Origin: an uncultured Alistipes sp.
GTDB lineage: Bacteria; Bacteroidota; Bacteroidia; Bacteroidales; Rikenellaceae
Direction of reading: 5' to 3'
Assembly: GCF_963931675.1 (NCBI RefSeq)
Contig: NZ_OZ007039.1
Coordinates: 715,657 to 779,656 of the forward strand
DNA: 64,000 nucleotides
Position numbers and translations under genes: made by a program. Positions 55,883 through 64,000 of the stretch are shown here, one piece after another (the stretch's first letter is position 1; each line of letters begins with the position of its first letter). Under the pieces are notes generated by a model. The model saw only the letters and a program-made list of their open reading frames with translations. It was not told where the DNA came from and did no database searches.

Positions 55883-56054
55883 AGCTTTGAGTTTTTAATT
55901 TGTTATTTAGTATTGCATTCGTTTCGACTTGCACCCCTTTTTCCAACAATAGATGTGCCAACCGTTTTTTGACAGTTTCGGGGTGACAAACGAGCAGGTC
56001 GGACTGCCAAATTGTCACTCCACGCAAATTCGCCACCATTTTCCGGGCGTTTTT

Positions 56055-56086
56055 TTTGCACGGAACGAAAAAACGTATTACCTTTG
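56055..56086 (+). promoter_or_regulatory. Promoter of tRNA-His
   Basis: TTTG (56055-56058), 20 nt, TACCTTTG (56079-56086): perfect consensus, 29 nt before the tRNA. Confidence 0.87.
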
Positions 56087-56115
56087 CACTCCGATACGGG
56101 ATCCGTATCGACATG

Positions 56116-56189
<74 letters not shown>

Positions 56190-56246
56190 CCAGGAGCGCC
56201 GGAGAGAGATGAGTGGGGGGGGGTGAAGGAAAGCGCGCAAACAAAC

Positions 56247-56284
56247 AAAAAGCCTTATGTATCAATGATATGTAAGGCTTTTTT
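56247..56284. terminator. Terminator after tRNA-His
   Basis: AAAAAGCCTTA (56247-56257) pairs with TAAGGCTTTTT (56073-relative right arm at 56273-56283), followed by more T on the plus strand. The hairpin overlaps the 3' end of the opposing CPBP-like frame. Confidence 0.8.
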
Positions 56285-56677
56285 GTTTTGCTCGGTTTCA
56301 GTGAGGGCATTTGCAGGCAGGCTGTCCGAGACCAAGTCGTGACCTGTTTTTGCATATCGGAAAAGTAAACCGAACATAAAAGCCCGGAATACCAGTTCTT
56401 CCTTGAATCCAGTAAGAATAACTTGATTATATAACACGTGAAACGTCTGCTCTGTTGAGGCCTCCGGACAAAGGAAATACAAGATAAAGAGGTGGTACGC
56501 AAGGAGTGCGATCCCGAATCCTTTGAGAATATTTCCGTTCAACCCGAGAAACGAGAACAGTTCTTTCGGCTTAATTACGACGATCGCCAAAATCAAAACA
56601 GCAAGAGTAAGGAGTAATGCCTTTATCGACAGCCCGGGGATAGGGTTGCCCGGGAAACGGATGCTTCTGAACGTCAC
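56255..56677 (-). pseudogene. Truncated CPBP (CAAX-type) intramembrane protease
   Basis: A 140-residue membrane protein frame with three or more hydrophobic segments and the CPBP glutamate motif in GFKEELVFRAFMFG (about residues 91-104). Intact CPBP/ABI proteases are usually longer than 200 residues and carry further downstream motifs with histidine and asparagine; here the frame ends soon after the first motif, inside the tRNA-His terminator hairpin. The segment is clearly more AT-rich than its surroundings. It therefore looks like the left-over 5' part of a gene, probably non-functional; a genuinely short homologue cannot be excluded. Confidence 0.6.
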
Positions 56678-56687
56678 AACGGTTCGG

Positions 56688-56730
56688 CAAAAACGATCCT
56701 CCCGTACGATGGAACATACGGGAGGATCGT
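56688..56730 (-). terminator. Terminator of the SGNH hydrolase gene
   Basis: A 14-bp perfect stem ACGATCCTCCCGTA (56693-56706)/TACGGGAGGATCGT (56717-56730); on the minus strand it is followed by TTTTT. Confidence 0.85.
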
Positions 56731-56787
56731 CTGTTTTCAGCGTGGAGCTATCGCCCCGGTTATCGGGCTGAAACGAGGAGAGCCGGT

Positions 56788-57561
56788 TTAACGGATATTG
56801 AGCAAGACGAAATTATCAAGAACGGTCTGTTGTGCGATTTGCTGAAGGTACTCTGCCAGTGAGGTTGGCAGATCGGCTGTAAATTCCGTCCGATAAGGCT
56901 TCCGGAACAGCGTCGTGAAGATGACATTTGCCGCCAGATAGCTCCCCGGAACCGCCGGATGGTAGTTGTCGGAACGGTAGAGTTCGCACTCGGGCCGCTC
57001 CCGGCGAACCCGCTGCCAGGCCATTCCCACGGGTGCGCACCAGGCATCGTTGTCGTAAGCCATCTCCAGATAGCTGGTTTTCAGCCGCTCCTGCATATTT
57101 TCGTAATCGTTTGCCAGCGGATACCCCGCTACGGGTTTCCGGTTTCCGAATTTATGCCCCCAGGTCATGTAGAAGATTACTTTGGCTTCGGGAGAACCGA
57201 CATGGGCCAGACTGTCCAGAGTGCGCGCTGCCGGATAGACCTCCCGGATGACCTGGCGTGTCGGCATGGCCGGGGCCGTGCTCTGCTCCTGCAGTACGAT
57301 ATAGTCCCAGTGGCCCGAGATCAGCGCCCGGATCAGCTCCGGGTTTTTCAAATGGCCCGAAAATCGCTCTCCGCCCTTCAGGAAACGGGTGCAGGAGAGT
57401 TTTACCCCCTGCGAGGCCGCAATCTCCCGGACCATGCCGGGGAGGTCATTGAAATAGGTGAAGCTGTTGCCGATCCACAACATGCGCACCGAATCCTGCG
57501 GTTGCGCCGCCAGGCTTATCGGGCACAAGACGAGCAACAATCCGAAAATCGTGCGTTTCAT
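56788..57561 (-). CDS. Exported SGNH/GDSL-type hydrolase
   Basis: A 257-residue exported esterase-like protein. Signal peptide MKRTIFGLLLVLCPISLAAQ, then the nucleophile block WIGNSFTYFND (about 32-42, GNS replacing GDS, as is common in this subgroup), an FLKGGERF-type block and the catalytic Asp/His pair in SDNYHPAVPGSYLAA (about 204-218). Such enzymes often deacetylate polysaccharides. Neighbouring GH115 genes on the same strand suggest a role in degrading acetylated glycan, as inference. Possible -7 box TATCTTTA at 57635-57642. Confidence 0.85.
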   Translation of the reverse strand: MKRTIFGLLLVLCPISLAAQPQDSVRMLWIGNSFTYFNDLPGMVREIAASQGVKLSCTRFLKGGERFSGHLKNPELIRALISGHWDYIVLQEQSTAPAMPTRQVIREVYPAARTLDSLAHVGSPEAKVIFYMTWGHKFGNRKPVAGYPLANDYENMQERLKTSYLEMAYDNDAWCAPVGMAWQRVRRERPECELYRSDNYHPAVPGSYLAANVIFTTLFRKPYRTEFTADLPTSLAEYLQQIAQQTVLDNFVLLNIR

Positions 57562-57925
57562 CTCTCTTTGCGTTTGGGTTTGTCTGTTGTATACTTGGCG
57601 GAGAGGGTGCCGAATCGGAATCCTCTCCCGCATGTAAAGATAGCGGATTTCTGCCAGAAACCGGATACGTTCCGTCTCTTAAATTGTCGGAGCCGTCTCT
57701 TTCGGGAACTTCGGCTTCTGGATCCCCCCCCCGATTCCCGATCCGGCAGATCCAGGATTTCGCCGATTGGTCGTTCCCCGGCAAAGCCGTGCTCCGGGAT
57801 CGTCCGTCCCTGCGCAAAATCGCCAAATTTTGAGACGCGCGGGCAAAAGACAACTGTGCGGATGACCGCGTCACCTCGTCCAACGATGGGTTTTCCATGG
57901 GCCTGCTCCCTGTAGCCCGAAAGCA
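57562..57925. other. Gene-free spacer upstream of the SGNH hydrolase gene
   Basis: 364 nt between the SGNH and GH115 genes. It contains a near-consensus minus-strand -7 box TATCTTTA (57635-57642) and, between it and the ATG, a 7-bp hairpin (GGAGAGG/CCTCTCC, 57600-57628) in the presumed leader. The part 57700-57925 shows no convincing gene or terminator. Confidence 0.55.
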
Positions 57926-60877
57926 TCACTCTACTCTCGTGGATGGAGGACCCATGTATGAGCGTTTCAACCCGCCGAAATCAAGAACTGTCTTTTGTAT
58001 GACAATGCCCGGGTCTCCCACCCGGATACGCAATGTATGATGCCCCGGGCGGTCAACATACAATGTCGATTTGTTGATCACACAATTCCGCAGGACACTT
58101 TCGAACCAAACCTGTGAATATTCGACATGCGAGGATGAGGGTGTGGCCAAGGCTCCATTGTCGATCTGCACGCTGTATTTGGTATCCGTATTGGTATTCT
58201 CGTTCAGCCGGAAATCCCGGTCTGCATGGAGTGGGAACGTCGGCAGCACATAAGTATAGACATCCACCAGCCCCGCATCAAATGCATAAAAATCATACTC
58301 CACACAAGGCACCTCCGGAGACCGGTAGGTCTGCAGCGCCGCAACCGGATCGCCCAACTGCAGCGCCGCCCCTTCAATTCCCAAATCTTCGACAACCCGA
58401 ATGTCAATATCCCCGTTCTCACGCAGGCGATGGTAACCGGCTCCGGGTATCGAAACGACACCGTTGCTCTCAACATACATTCCCCGAAGATCGTCGCGGG
58501 AGGGTGTGGCCGGATTGAACAGCGACACGATGACCCTCCGGACCTGATCTCCCGCCCGGAATTCGATCGACCCCGTAGATTCACTGCCTTGGGGTGCCTT
58601 GTCCCAGTCCACCCGCACATGGATGCGTTCCTCGGTCGTGGTTTGCCCCTCTGTCCGGTCGATAAGAATCCACTTTTCCGAAGGCTTCGCCGTCCAGGCC
58701 AGGTTTCCGCCCCCTTGATTATAAACGTCGATCCAATGACTCCTGCACAGATAGCGGTCAAAGGCCGGGAGGGCATGGAAACTTCGAGAGCCCGTCACAT
58801 CCTCCCCCTCTACCTGCAACCTCAAAACCGGGCCTTCCGCCTCCGCCCGGGATTCCAGCCGAGGCATCTCGAAATAGGCACTCACCCGATCATAATTCTG
58901 TCGCATGGACATCATGTGATTCCATTTCCCGCCGAGCAGCGAGTTGTAGTTGGCCGTAATGATCTGCAGGCTGTCATAACAGTTTACCACCTCCTGCCGT
59001 ACCATGTCGGTCGCCGCACGCCCCTGACGGGCATACCAGCGATTCCGCTGACCGCCAAGCGTCATCCGATTCATCAGTTCGGCGCCACGCAGGGGATAGT
59101 AAACAAGTTGATAGAATGCCGGACGCGCCGACTCTTCGATCTCGGACAACATCCCTTCGGCCGCTGCCCCAAGCCGGCGGTAGGCTTCCAGCCGCCGATC
59201 GGCCTCCTCATAGTTGACAAACGAAAACTCCGTATCCGTAAGCTGCTCGCAACTTTGGTCAAACCGGTTCCAATGGTATCCCCAACCCATATATTCGGGT
59301 TTGCGCGAAAATGCCAGCCGCAGGTGCTCGCGGGTCATGGCCTCCAGCCGGGCGTAGTATTCCGCCCCGAAAAAGCCCGACAACCAGTGCGCAGGATATT
59401 TCACCACATTGTCCGCCGTAAAACGGCCGATATCGTATGCCATGTCCAGGAAGAGCGAAACCTGCATCTCCGAACCCTTCAGATCGCCGCAGTTAAGCAG
59501 CCATACACGGTCGGCCGTGGTATCGTAGGCCTTGCGAAGCTCCTCGTACATCAAGGCCGGAGGCGTCGTGCTGAACCACAGATAGCTGTGGGGAACTCCC
59601 AGATAGGAGACATGGTAATACACCCCGGAACGCCCCGAGCGCTGCTGCTCGCGGATCCCGCTCAACCGTTTCAGATAACCGTAGTTGTCATCCGGCCAGA
59701 TGATCGTGATGTCATCGGGCAGCTCCAACCCGTTGGAATAGATCTCCAGCACCTCCTTGTACGGGGTAAATGCCTGCGGTATCGTCTCGATCGGACGATC
59801 TATATTATCCTCCAGTATCTTACGCTGGTCAAGCAGCGCCGACTGGAGCATCTCGACTTTCTTCCGCATCGGGGTCCCGACGGCCATGGCCGCATCATGC
59901 AACCCCCGCAGCGCCAGGGTATAGACATTTTCATAGGCTCCATTCTCCCGGATCCGTTGTGCCAGGACCCGGTTGATGCCATCCTTGTTCCTGCCATAAT
60001 CCCAAGGACCCATCGTTTCCCGATCCCATTCACTCGCCGTATTGAGCAGCAACGGTTCGCAATGTGTGGACCCCATTACAATGGCGAACGTATCGGCCAC
60101 CATTTTGTTTTCCGGGATCTGATTGAAAGCCGTCGATACAGGATGCATGGCCGGGCAGAGATAGTTGGCCTTCAACCGCAGCAGCAGTTCGCAAATTCGG
60201 GCATAGGTTTTGGGGCCGATATTGCCGCGCTCCTTTTCATAGGTTTTCGATGCCCACGGTGTCAACCCCCAGTCCTCGTCATTCAAGAAAATACCCCGGT
60301 AACGGACAGAGGGGGTCTCCGACAAAGTTGCCGGAGCCTCGACATACAATGCAGGATGCTTCCGTACGGGGACATCGGCCCACCAATACCACGGAGAGAC
60401 CCCGATTTGCTCCGACAATGAGAAAAGTCCGTACGCAGCCCCCCGACGATCACTCCCGGCCACAATCAGCGCCTGCGATATGCCCGGCAGGGGATTGTCG
60501 ACCCGCTGGATCAGATAACGCTCCCAGGCCCCGTCCAACGCTCGGATGTCTATCTTGCCCGCCCGGGCGATCCGCTGAATCAGCGCACTCTTCTCCACCG
60601 TCCCGACGATAACCAGCTGGCCCGATTCCGGCAGCGAAGTCACAATCTGCGGACGACGGCCCGTGACCGCTTCAACATCTGCGGCGAAAAGCTCGGCACA
60701 GCGCTTGACGACTTCGGGTTCGGCCGGATCATGGAGAATCGTGGCCGTTACCCGGGGAGTGGAGAGCGGAAAGGAGTTTCCTCCTTTCGCGGGCCGTTCG
60801 CCCACCGAAATACCGGCGGACAAGGCCGTCGGCAACAACAAACCAATGACGAATAAACAAAATCTCATCCCGATCAT
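57926..60877 (-). CDS. GH115 family alpha-glucuronidase
   Basis: An exported 983-residue glycoside hydrolase of family GH115, whose members remove 4-O-methyl-glucuronic or glucuronic acid from xylan and related glycans. A signal peptide (FCLFVIGLLLPTALSAG) is followed by an N-terminal accessory domain, then the catalytic core starting near SVRYRGIFLNDEDWGLTPWA (about 205-225) with GVYYHVSYLGVPHSYLWFSTTPP and HHNMM-like helices, and C-terminal beta domains ending DFGGLKRSYMGPPS, a family-typical finish. Start at the ATG giving MIGMRFCLF; an ATG 9 nt later is possible. Follows a GH115-like gene by 66 nt. Confidence 0.88.
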   Translation of the reverse strand: MIGMRFCLFVIGLLLPTALSAGISVGERPAKGGNSFPLSTPRVTATILHDPAEPEVVKRCAELFAADVEAVTGRRPQIVTSLPESGQLVIVGTVEKSALIQRIARAGKIDIRALDGAWERYLIQRVDNPLPGISQALIVAGSDRRGAAYGLFSLSEQIGVSPWYWWADVPVRKHPALYVEAPATLSETPSVRYRGIFLNDEDWGLTPWASKTYEKERGNIGPKTYARICELLLRLKANYLCPAMHPVSTAFNQIPENKMVADTFAIVMGSTHCEPLLLNTASEWDRETMGPWDYGRNKDGINRVLAQRIRENGAYENVYTLALRGLHDAAMAVGTPMRKKVEMLQSALLDQRKILEDNIDRPIETIPQAFTPYKEVLEIYSNGLELPDDITIIWPDDNYGYLKRLSGIREQQRSGRSGVYYHVSYLGVPHSYLWFSTTPPALMYEELRKAYDTTADRVWLLNCGDLKGSEMQVSLFLDMAYDIGRFTADNVVKYPAHWLSGFFGAEYYARLEAMTREHLRLAFSRKPEYMGWGYHWNRFDQSCEQLTDTEFSFVNYEEADRRLEAYRRLGAAAEGMLSEIEESARPAFYQLVYYPLRGAELMNRMTLGGQRNRWYARQGRAATDMVRQEVVNCYDSLQIITANYNSLLGGKWNHMMSMRQNYDRVSAYFEMPRLESRAEAEGPVLRLQVEGEDVTGSRSFHALPAFDRYLCRSHWIDVYNQGGGNLAWTAKPSEKWILIDRTEGQTTTEERIHVRVDWDKAPQGSESTGSIEFRAGDQVRRVIVSLFNPATPSRDDLRGMYVESNGVVSIPGAGYHRLRENGDIDIRVVEDLGIEGAALQLGDPVAALQTYRSPEVPCVEYDFYAFDAGLVDVYTYVLPTFPLHADRDFRLNENTNTDTKYSVQIDNGALATPSSSHVEYSQVWFESVLRNCVINKSTLYVDRPGHHTLRIRVGDPGIVIQKTVLDFGGLKRSYMGPPSTRVE

Positions 60878-60943
60878 ATGACGTATTTTAAGGATTGGCG
60901 GCCGAACCCGCATAACGGATGCAGGCCGGACGGATACACAAAG

Positions 60944-63046
60944 TTACGATTTTTCACTGTCCCCGAGTAAGTCCCGCAGCAGTTTCAGTTTGGCGGGCAG
61001 GTTGAATTTGCCGTTCACGGCATCACCCTCATACCAGGTCCCGAAAACCCCCTCCTGCGTGGCATACAAGGCATCGCGCGCCTGCTCCAGATACTCGATG
61101 GAACGGCCGAGATCCTCGGTTCGGTTTTCGGGGTGCTTGTACGCCCGGACAAAATAATGAAGCGAAAGATTCAGTTTTTCCATATAACGGCTTTGTGCCG
61201 CCAGGTTGTCCCGGAAAAAACGGCGGGCCGAGGGCTGCAACCGTTTCATGAACCTGTCGCAACGGTCTGCAACCGCCGCAAACCGTCCGGCGGACAGTTT
61301 TGTGCCCCGCAGCAGCGAATCGACCTGGTTCTGCCCGGCAATCCGGAACGACCGGCCCGGAATGCGCTCGAAACCGATCTCATGGAGCGGATTGGACGAA
61401 AAACGGTCGAAACGGCCGCCGATCTGCTCGAAAACCCGGGAATAGCGCAGGTCCTGGAAAACGAACTGCCGATCCATACCCGGAAACTCCGATGGCTTCT
61501 GCTGCCAATAGGCTCCGTAAAATGCACGATACAGCTCCGCGGCCTCGGCGGCATGACGCGCCCCGAAATATTGCGTGCAGAAATCACGAAGAAAAGCATC
61601 CGTATCGTACTCCTCCATGTCCCACATCATACGGGCATTGGCCGCCATCTCCAGAACGAATTCCCGGAGATTGCCCACATTGACCACCGAAAAGGTCAGC
61701 GGGCCGCGACTCCCGACATAACGATAGTTGAATTCCATTTTCCAGGGTCCCTCGGCCGCAGCCAGATGGGCGCCCGTCGACGTAAACTGGAGATTCATGT
61801 AATACCCCAGTTTGACATGCTGCGTCGTATCGAAGGCTACGATGTCATCGTAAGGATAGTGGTCGCGGCGACCGGCTACGAACGTCCAGAGCATGTTCTT
61901 CCCTGTGGGCGGCTTCAAATACCCTTTGGCCAACAGATCGGAAAGTTCGTCGTAGAATGTCATGCGCACGAAAGGATCCCGCTCCCCTGTCGCCTTCCTG
62001 ATCATGTCGAGCTGAATCCGGATCATCCGGTTGATGACCTCGGCACGTGCCCGATCCCCTTTCGGCGCATCCGCGAATGCCGCCCAGAAAGGCTGGTCGC
62101 CGACTCCCCGGAAGGCAATCTGCCAAAGATTCTCCTGCTCGTTGCGGCAGACCGTCTCCACACTGTACTGCCAGAATTCACGCAGGGCCTGTTCGTTCGA
62201 CAGCAACAGCTTCGGAGGTTCCATCTGGCGGACCTCCCGCCAATACCCCTCCCAATTCATCAGATTGTTGTTGCAGGCGACATGGTGATGGGACGTAAGC
62301 ACCAACCCGTATTTGCGCAACAAGGCCGCCTGTCGGTTCAGTTTGTAATCGGGATAGGTGACCGTAGCCTCCAGCTCCACGGTATTGAGTTTCAGACGCA
62401 GCATCGTTTCGAGCCACAACTCGTCATTTTGCCGGGACAGCCTGCGCCAGGGTGTGAACAGATCCGTATCGTTGGGAAACCACGCACGATAGCGTACCTG
62501 GGGCGATTCGCAGAAACAGTCGTAGCCGGCCGGAATCTCAATGCGCTTTTTCACCTGCGGCTCCCAGGACGAGAAATACCACAACGGCGGAACCCCGAGA
62601 AGCTGTTCGCTGAACGTGTAGATTGCATAGATGGTCCCACGCATATCCCGGCCGTAAAGATAAATGCGGCGGTGTTCCGGATCCGCATACACCCGGTGGG
62701 ACTCGAAATCCCCCAGAGGCCGCAAACCGGCAATCGCTACCGGGGCATGAGATGCAGACGCGTTGACGACGATCAATTCGATCCTTCCACCTTCGGGCTT
62801 CTCCGCCAACAACGGCCTGTACGTCATGACCCGCTCAAAGTCCCGTTGCAAGGTCCGAGCGGCCAGTTTAACCGGAGCCGGTTCGGCGGGGTCCACGACC
62901 AGGCAAAAGTTCCCTCGCTTCAGAACCAGCGGATCCGAGGCAAAACCCGGCCCCGGAACAAGCAGGATAAAAACAATCCCGAAAATGTACAAACATCGTT
63001 TCATATATGATCGACTCATGGTGAAGGCTTCTGCGATCTTTTTCAT
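60944..63046 (-). CDS. Shorter GH115-like glycoside hydrolase
   Basis: A 700-residue exported protein related to GH115 alpha-glucuronidases: SPQVRYRAWFPNDTDLFTPW (about 182-201) corresponds to the core motif of the neighbouring GH115, and LRLKLNTVELEATV and YDELSDLLAKGYL appear in matching order. It is about 280 residues shorter, lacking the C-terminal beta domains. Signal peptide near KRCLYIFGIVFILLVPGPGF. The ATG 63044-63046 overlaps the stop TGA of the preceding frame (ATGA), supporting this start, though ATG at 63019 or 63004 would also give a signal peptide. Likely a paralogue with altered specificity; activity is unproven. Confidence 0.8.
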   Translation of the reverse strand: MKKIAEAFTMSRSYMKRCLYIFGIVFILLVPGPGFASDPLVLKRGNFCLVVDPAEPAPVKLAARTLQRDFERVMTYRPLLAEKPEGGRIELIVVNASASHAPVAIAGLRPLGDFESHRVYADPEHRRIYLYGRDMRGTIYAIYTFSEQLLGVPPLWYFSSWEPQVKKRIEIPAGYDCFCESPQVRYRAWFPNDTDLFTPWRRLSRQNDELWLETMLRLKLNTVELEATVTYPDYKLNRQAALLRKYGLVLTSHHHVACNNNLMNWEGYWREVRQMEPPKLLLSNEQALREFWQYSVETVCRNEQENLWQIAFRGVGDQPFWAAFADAPKGDRARAEVINRMIRIQLDMIRKATGERDPFVRMTFYDELSDLLAKGYLKPPTGKNMLWTFVAGRRDHYPYDDIVAFDTTQHVKLGYYMNLQFTSTGAHLAAAEGPWKMEFNYRYVGSRGPLTFSVVNVGNLREFVLEMAANARMMWDMEEYDTDAFLRDFCTQYFGARHAAEAAELYRAFYGAYWQQKPSEFPGMDRQFVFQDLRYSRVFEQIGGRFDRFSSNPLHEIGFERIPGRSFRIAGQNQVDSLLRGTKLSAGRFAAVADRCDRFMKRLQPSARRFFRDNLAAQSRYMEKLNLSLHYFVRAYKHPENRTEDLGRSIEYLEQARDALYATQEGVFGTWYEGDAVNGKFNLPAKLKLLRDLLGDSEKS

Positions 63047-63293
63047 GATCCGCCCGTTGGGTCTGGCCGCTCCCGCTTTTCCAAAAGTCCAGAGAAGAAT
63101 CCGACGGCCTGATCCCGGAACCGGGATGCATCGTCATACTCTTTTGCCGCAATTTGAGAAGGGCCTCTTCATAGCGTTCGGAGCCGAGCCATAAGTGAAA
63201 CCCGGCAGAGTCCGGTTGTGAAGGTGTGCAAGCGGTCAGCAAGGCGATGACAACCAGCATTACATGCACAATCACAACAGGAAGTTTCCTCAT
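63043..63293 (-). pseudogene. Small lipoprotein gene with probable frameshift
   Basis: From ATG 63293 the frame gives a classic lipoprotein signal (VIVHVMLVVIALLTAC, lipobox LTAC) and continues to about SERYEEALLKL (near 63150), after which it becomes implausible and runs into the GH115-like gene. The -1 frame from there reads AAKEYDDASRFRDQAVGFF and onward to a TGA at 63043-63045 that overlaps the next gene's ATG. Joining the two gives an about 83-residue lipoprotein with normal composition. A one-base change around 63145-63155 is the simplest explanation; sequencing error is possible. Promoter at 63336-63366. Confidence 0.45.
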
Positions 63294-63649
63294 AAAAAGT
63301 GCCGGAGATTGATATTTCAGCAAAAAGGCCGGGAACAAAAGTAGTAAAAAAAATTGATAACACAATCCGCCCCACCCGACGGCCCCCCTGACGGGGAACG
63401 GCACTGCCCGGTGCAGGCCGAGAATATCGCGGGACAGTCGCGGTCGCGGCAATACCACGGGGATACGGTAGGTTCATGGAGGGGCCGCAGCCCCGGTTCG
63501 ATACACTTGTGAAGGCCCGGACCGGCGAATGAAATCCCGGCGCTGCAAGCGGGGTCCCATGCCCCGCGAACAAAGCGGAGGGTGGGAATCTGTCAATCAC
63601 CTGATTTCCGCCCTCCGTCTTGCGGGTCTCCAGGGAAGGGATTGCGGGA
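63294..63649. other. Gene-free stretch between the GH127 remnant and the lipoprotein
   Basis: 356 nt. It contains the operon promoter (63336-63366). From 63370 to 63649 the sequence has no credible frame and no similarity that I can see to the missing part of the GH127 gene. Confidence 0.55.
63336..63366 (-). promoter_or_regulatory. Promoter of the lipoprotein-GH115 operon
   Basis: Minus strand ATTG (63363-63366), 19 nt, TACTTTTG (63336-63343), in an AT-rich patch; about 43 nt before the lipoprotein ATG. Confidence 0.78.
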
Positions 63650-64000
63650 TCACTCTTCGCGAAGATAGACACTCATTTCGGAGAGCCCGCGAACGGCATG
63701 GCCCACGGCCTCCCGCTGTTCGGTGACCGGGAGGTGATCCTGGCTGTAGGTGCCCTGCTCGCCGTCCGAACCGCGGGCATCCAGGAAGAAGCGCGCCAGG
63801 GCGAGATAGCGGGGGTCGTGCGTGGCCCGGTAGAGCTTGACCAGAGCCAGTTCGATCTCCTCGTGCCCCGGGACGATCTTCCGGTCCGGTTCGTAGAAGG
63901 TCGCATAGAGCAGGTCGGCATTCTTTACGGCCACGTCCAGCAGCGTGCGCTTCCCCGTCGCATAGTAATGGGCTACGGCCGCTTCGTAGAGGTGCCCCAC
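63650..64000 (-). pseudogene. GH127-type beta-L-arabinofuranosidase fragment (5' part beyond window, 3' end missing)
   Basis: The 116 visible residues (MGHLYEAAVAHYYATGKRTLL, PGHEEIELALVKLYRATHDPRYLALARFFLD, DHLPVTEQREAVGHAVR) match the middle of GH127 (DUF1680) proteins, exported or cytosolic beta-L-arabinofuranosidases of about 600-800 residues. Immediately after VGHAVR, where the family continues with a conserved helical core for several hundred residues, the frame reads GLSEMSVYLREE and stops. None of the three frames downstream restores the family sequence. The gene is thus 3'-truncated by deletion or rearrangement; the start is outside the window. Confidence 0.75.

Noticed and set aside
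55935..55962. Sigma-54-like element (TTGGCACA, 5 nt, TTGTT on the minus strand) upstream of groS
   Set aside because: The -12 GC dinucleotide is missing, the spacing evidence is a single site, and no sigma-54 activator is visible in the window.
57446..57898. 150-codon open frame across the SGNH-GH115 spacer, minus strand
   Set aside because: It overlaps the start of the SGNH hydrolase in another frame and has the composition of random high-GC sequence.

Overview
The window is a gene-dense, high-GC stretch of chromosome from a Bacteroidetes bacterium, most likely an Alistipes-type member of the Bacteroidales (genus is inference). The reasons are: Bacteroidetes-type promoters (TTTG, 19-20 nt, TAnnTTTG) in front of many genes; almost no Shine-Dalgarno sequences; two TonB-dependent receptors with an N-terminal carboxypeptidase-regulatory-like domain; a complex I operon with fused nuoCD and no nuoEFG; a SUI1-type factor; and families typical of the phylum (DUF1573, DUF4254, DUF4834, DUF4435, GH115, GH127). 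No insertion sequence, prophage, integrase, rRNA or CRISPR array is visible.

Layout. 1-2.9 kb: 5' part of gap (GAPDH), an MlaE/MlaF-type lipid ABC transporter and a DUF4834 membrane protein, all on the minus strand. 3-4.6 kb: purB and a hairpin-rich intergenic stretch. 4.7-8 kb: a TonB-dependent receptor and four tRNA genes (Val-TAC twice, Val-GAC, Asn-GTT). 8.1-12.3 kb: DUF1573 protein, NfnA/NfnB-type transhydrogenase, acidic-tailed lipoprotein. 12.4-18.5 kb: GT9 glycosyltransferase with DUF4254, glucosaminidase with LysM, a conserved unknown, a DPP-IV-type peptidase and an O6-alkylguanine repair protein. 18.6-28.5 kb: nuoN to nuoA, a 10-gene, 11-subunit complex I operon. 28.6-36.2 kb: small secreted protein, asd, penicillin-binding protein 1A, a very large HExxH/propeller/barrel protein, SUI1 factor. 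36.3-45 kb: DUF4435, aspartokinase, prolyl oligopeptidase, dapD, birA, gcvH, mdh. 45-48.6 kb: TonB-dependent receptor with a small secreted partner, 70-bp tandem repeats, greA. 49-53.9 kb: bamD, rpoZ-like, coaBC, recN, nucleotidyltransferase-like gene. 54-56.2 kb: groL, groS, tRNA-His. 56.2-64 kb: accessory region with a truncated CPBP protease gene, an SGNH hydrolase, two GH115-type alpha-glucuronidases, a probably frameshifted lipoprotein and a GH127 gene cut off by both a breakpoint and the window edge.

How parts fit together. NfnAB can exchange electrons between ferredoxin, NADH and NADPH, and the complex I here lacks the NADH-oxidising module, so a reduced ferredoxin or flavodoxin-linked electron economy is likely. 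asd, aspartokinase and dapD are three steps of the aspartate-to-diaminopimelate/lysine pathway, scattered over 12 kb and flanked by cell-wall enzymes (PBP1A, glucosaminidase). Two periplasmic serine peptidases, the glycosidases and the TonB receptors fit a gut saccharolytic and proteolytic lifestyle.

I did not find a clear novel defence or biosynthetic system. The most interesting items are: the three-part HExxH protein; the receptor with a CxxC in its plug beside a small secreted protein; two candidate structured or small RNAs (4442-4611 and 29108-29296); a purB/DUF4834 promoter pair whose -7 boxes form one palindrome; and the decaying carbohydrate-use locus at the right end.
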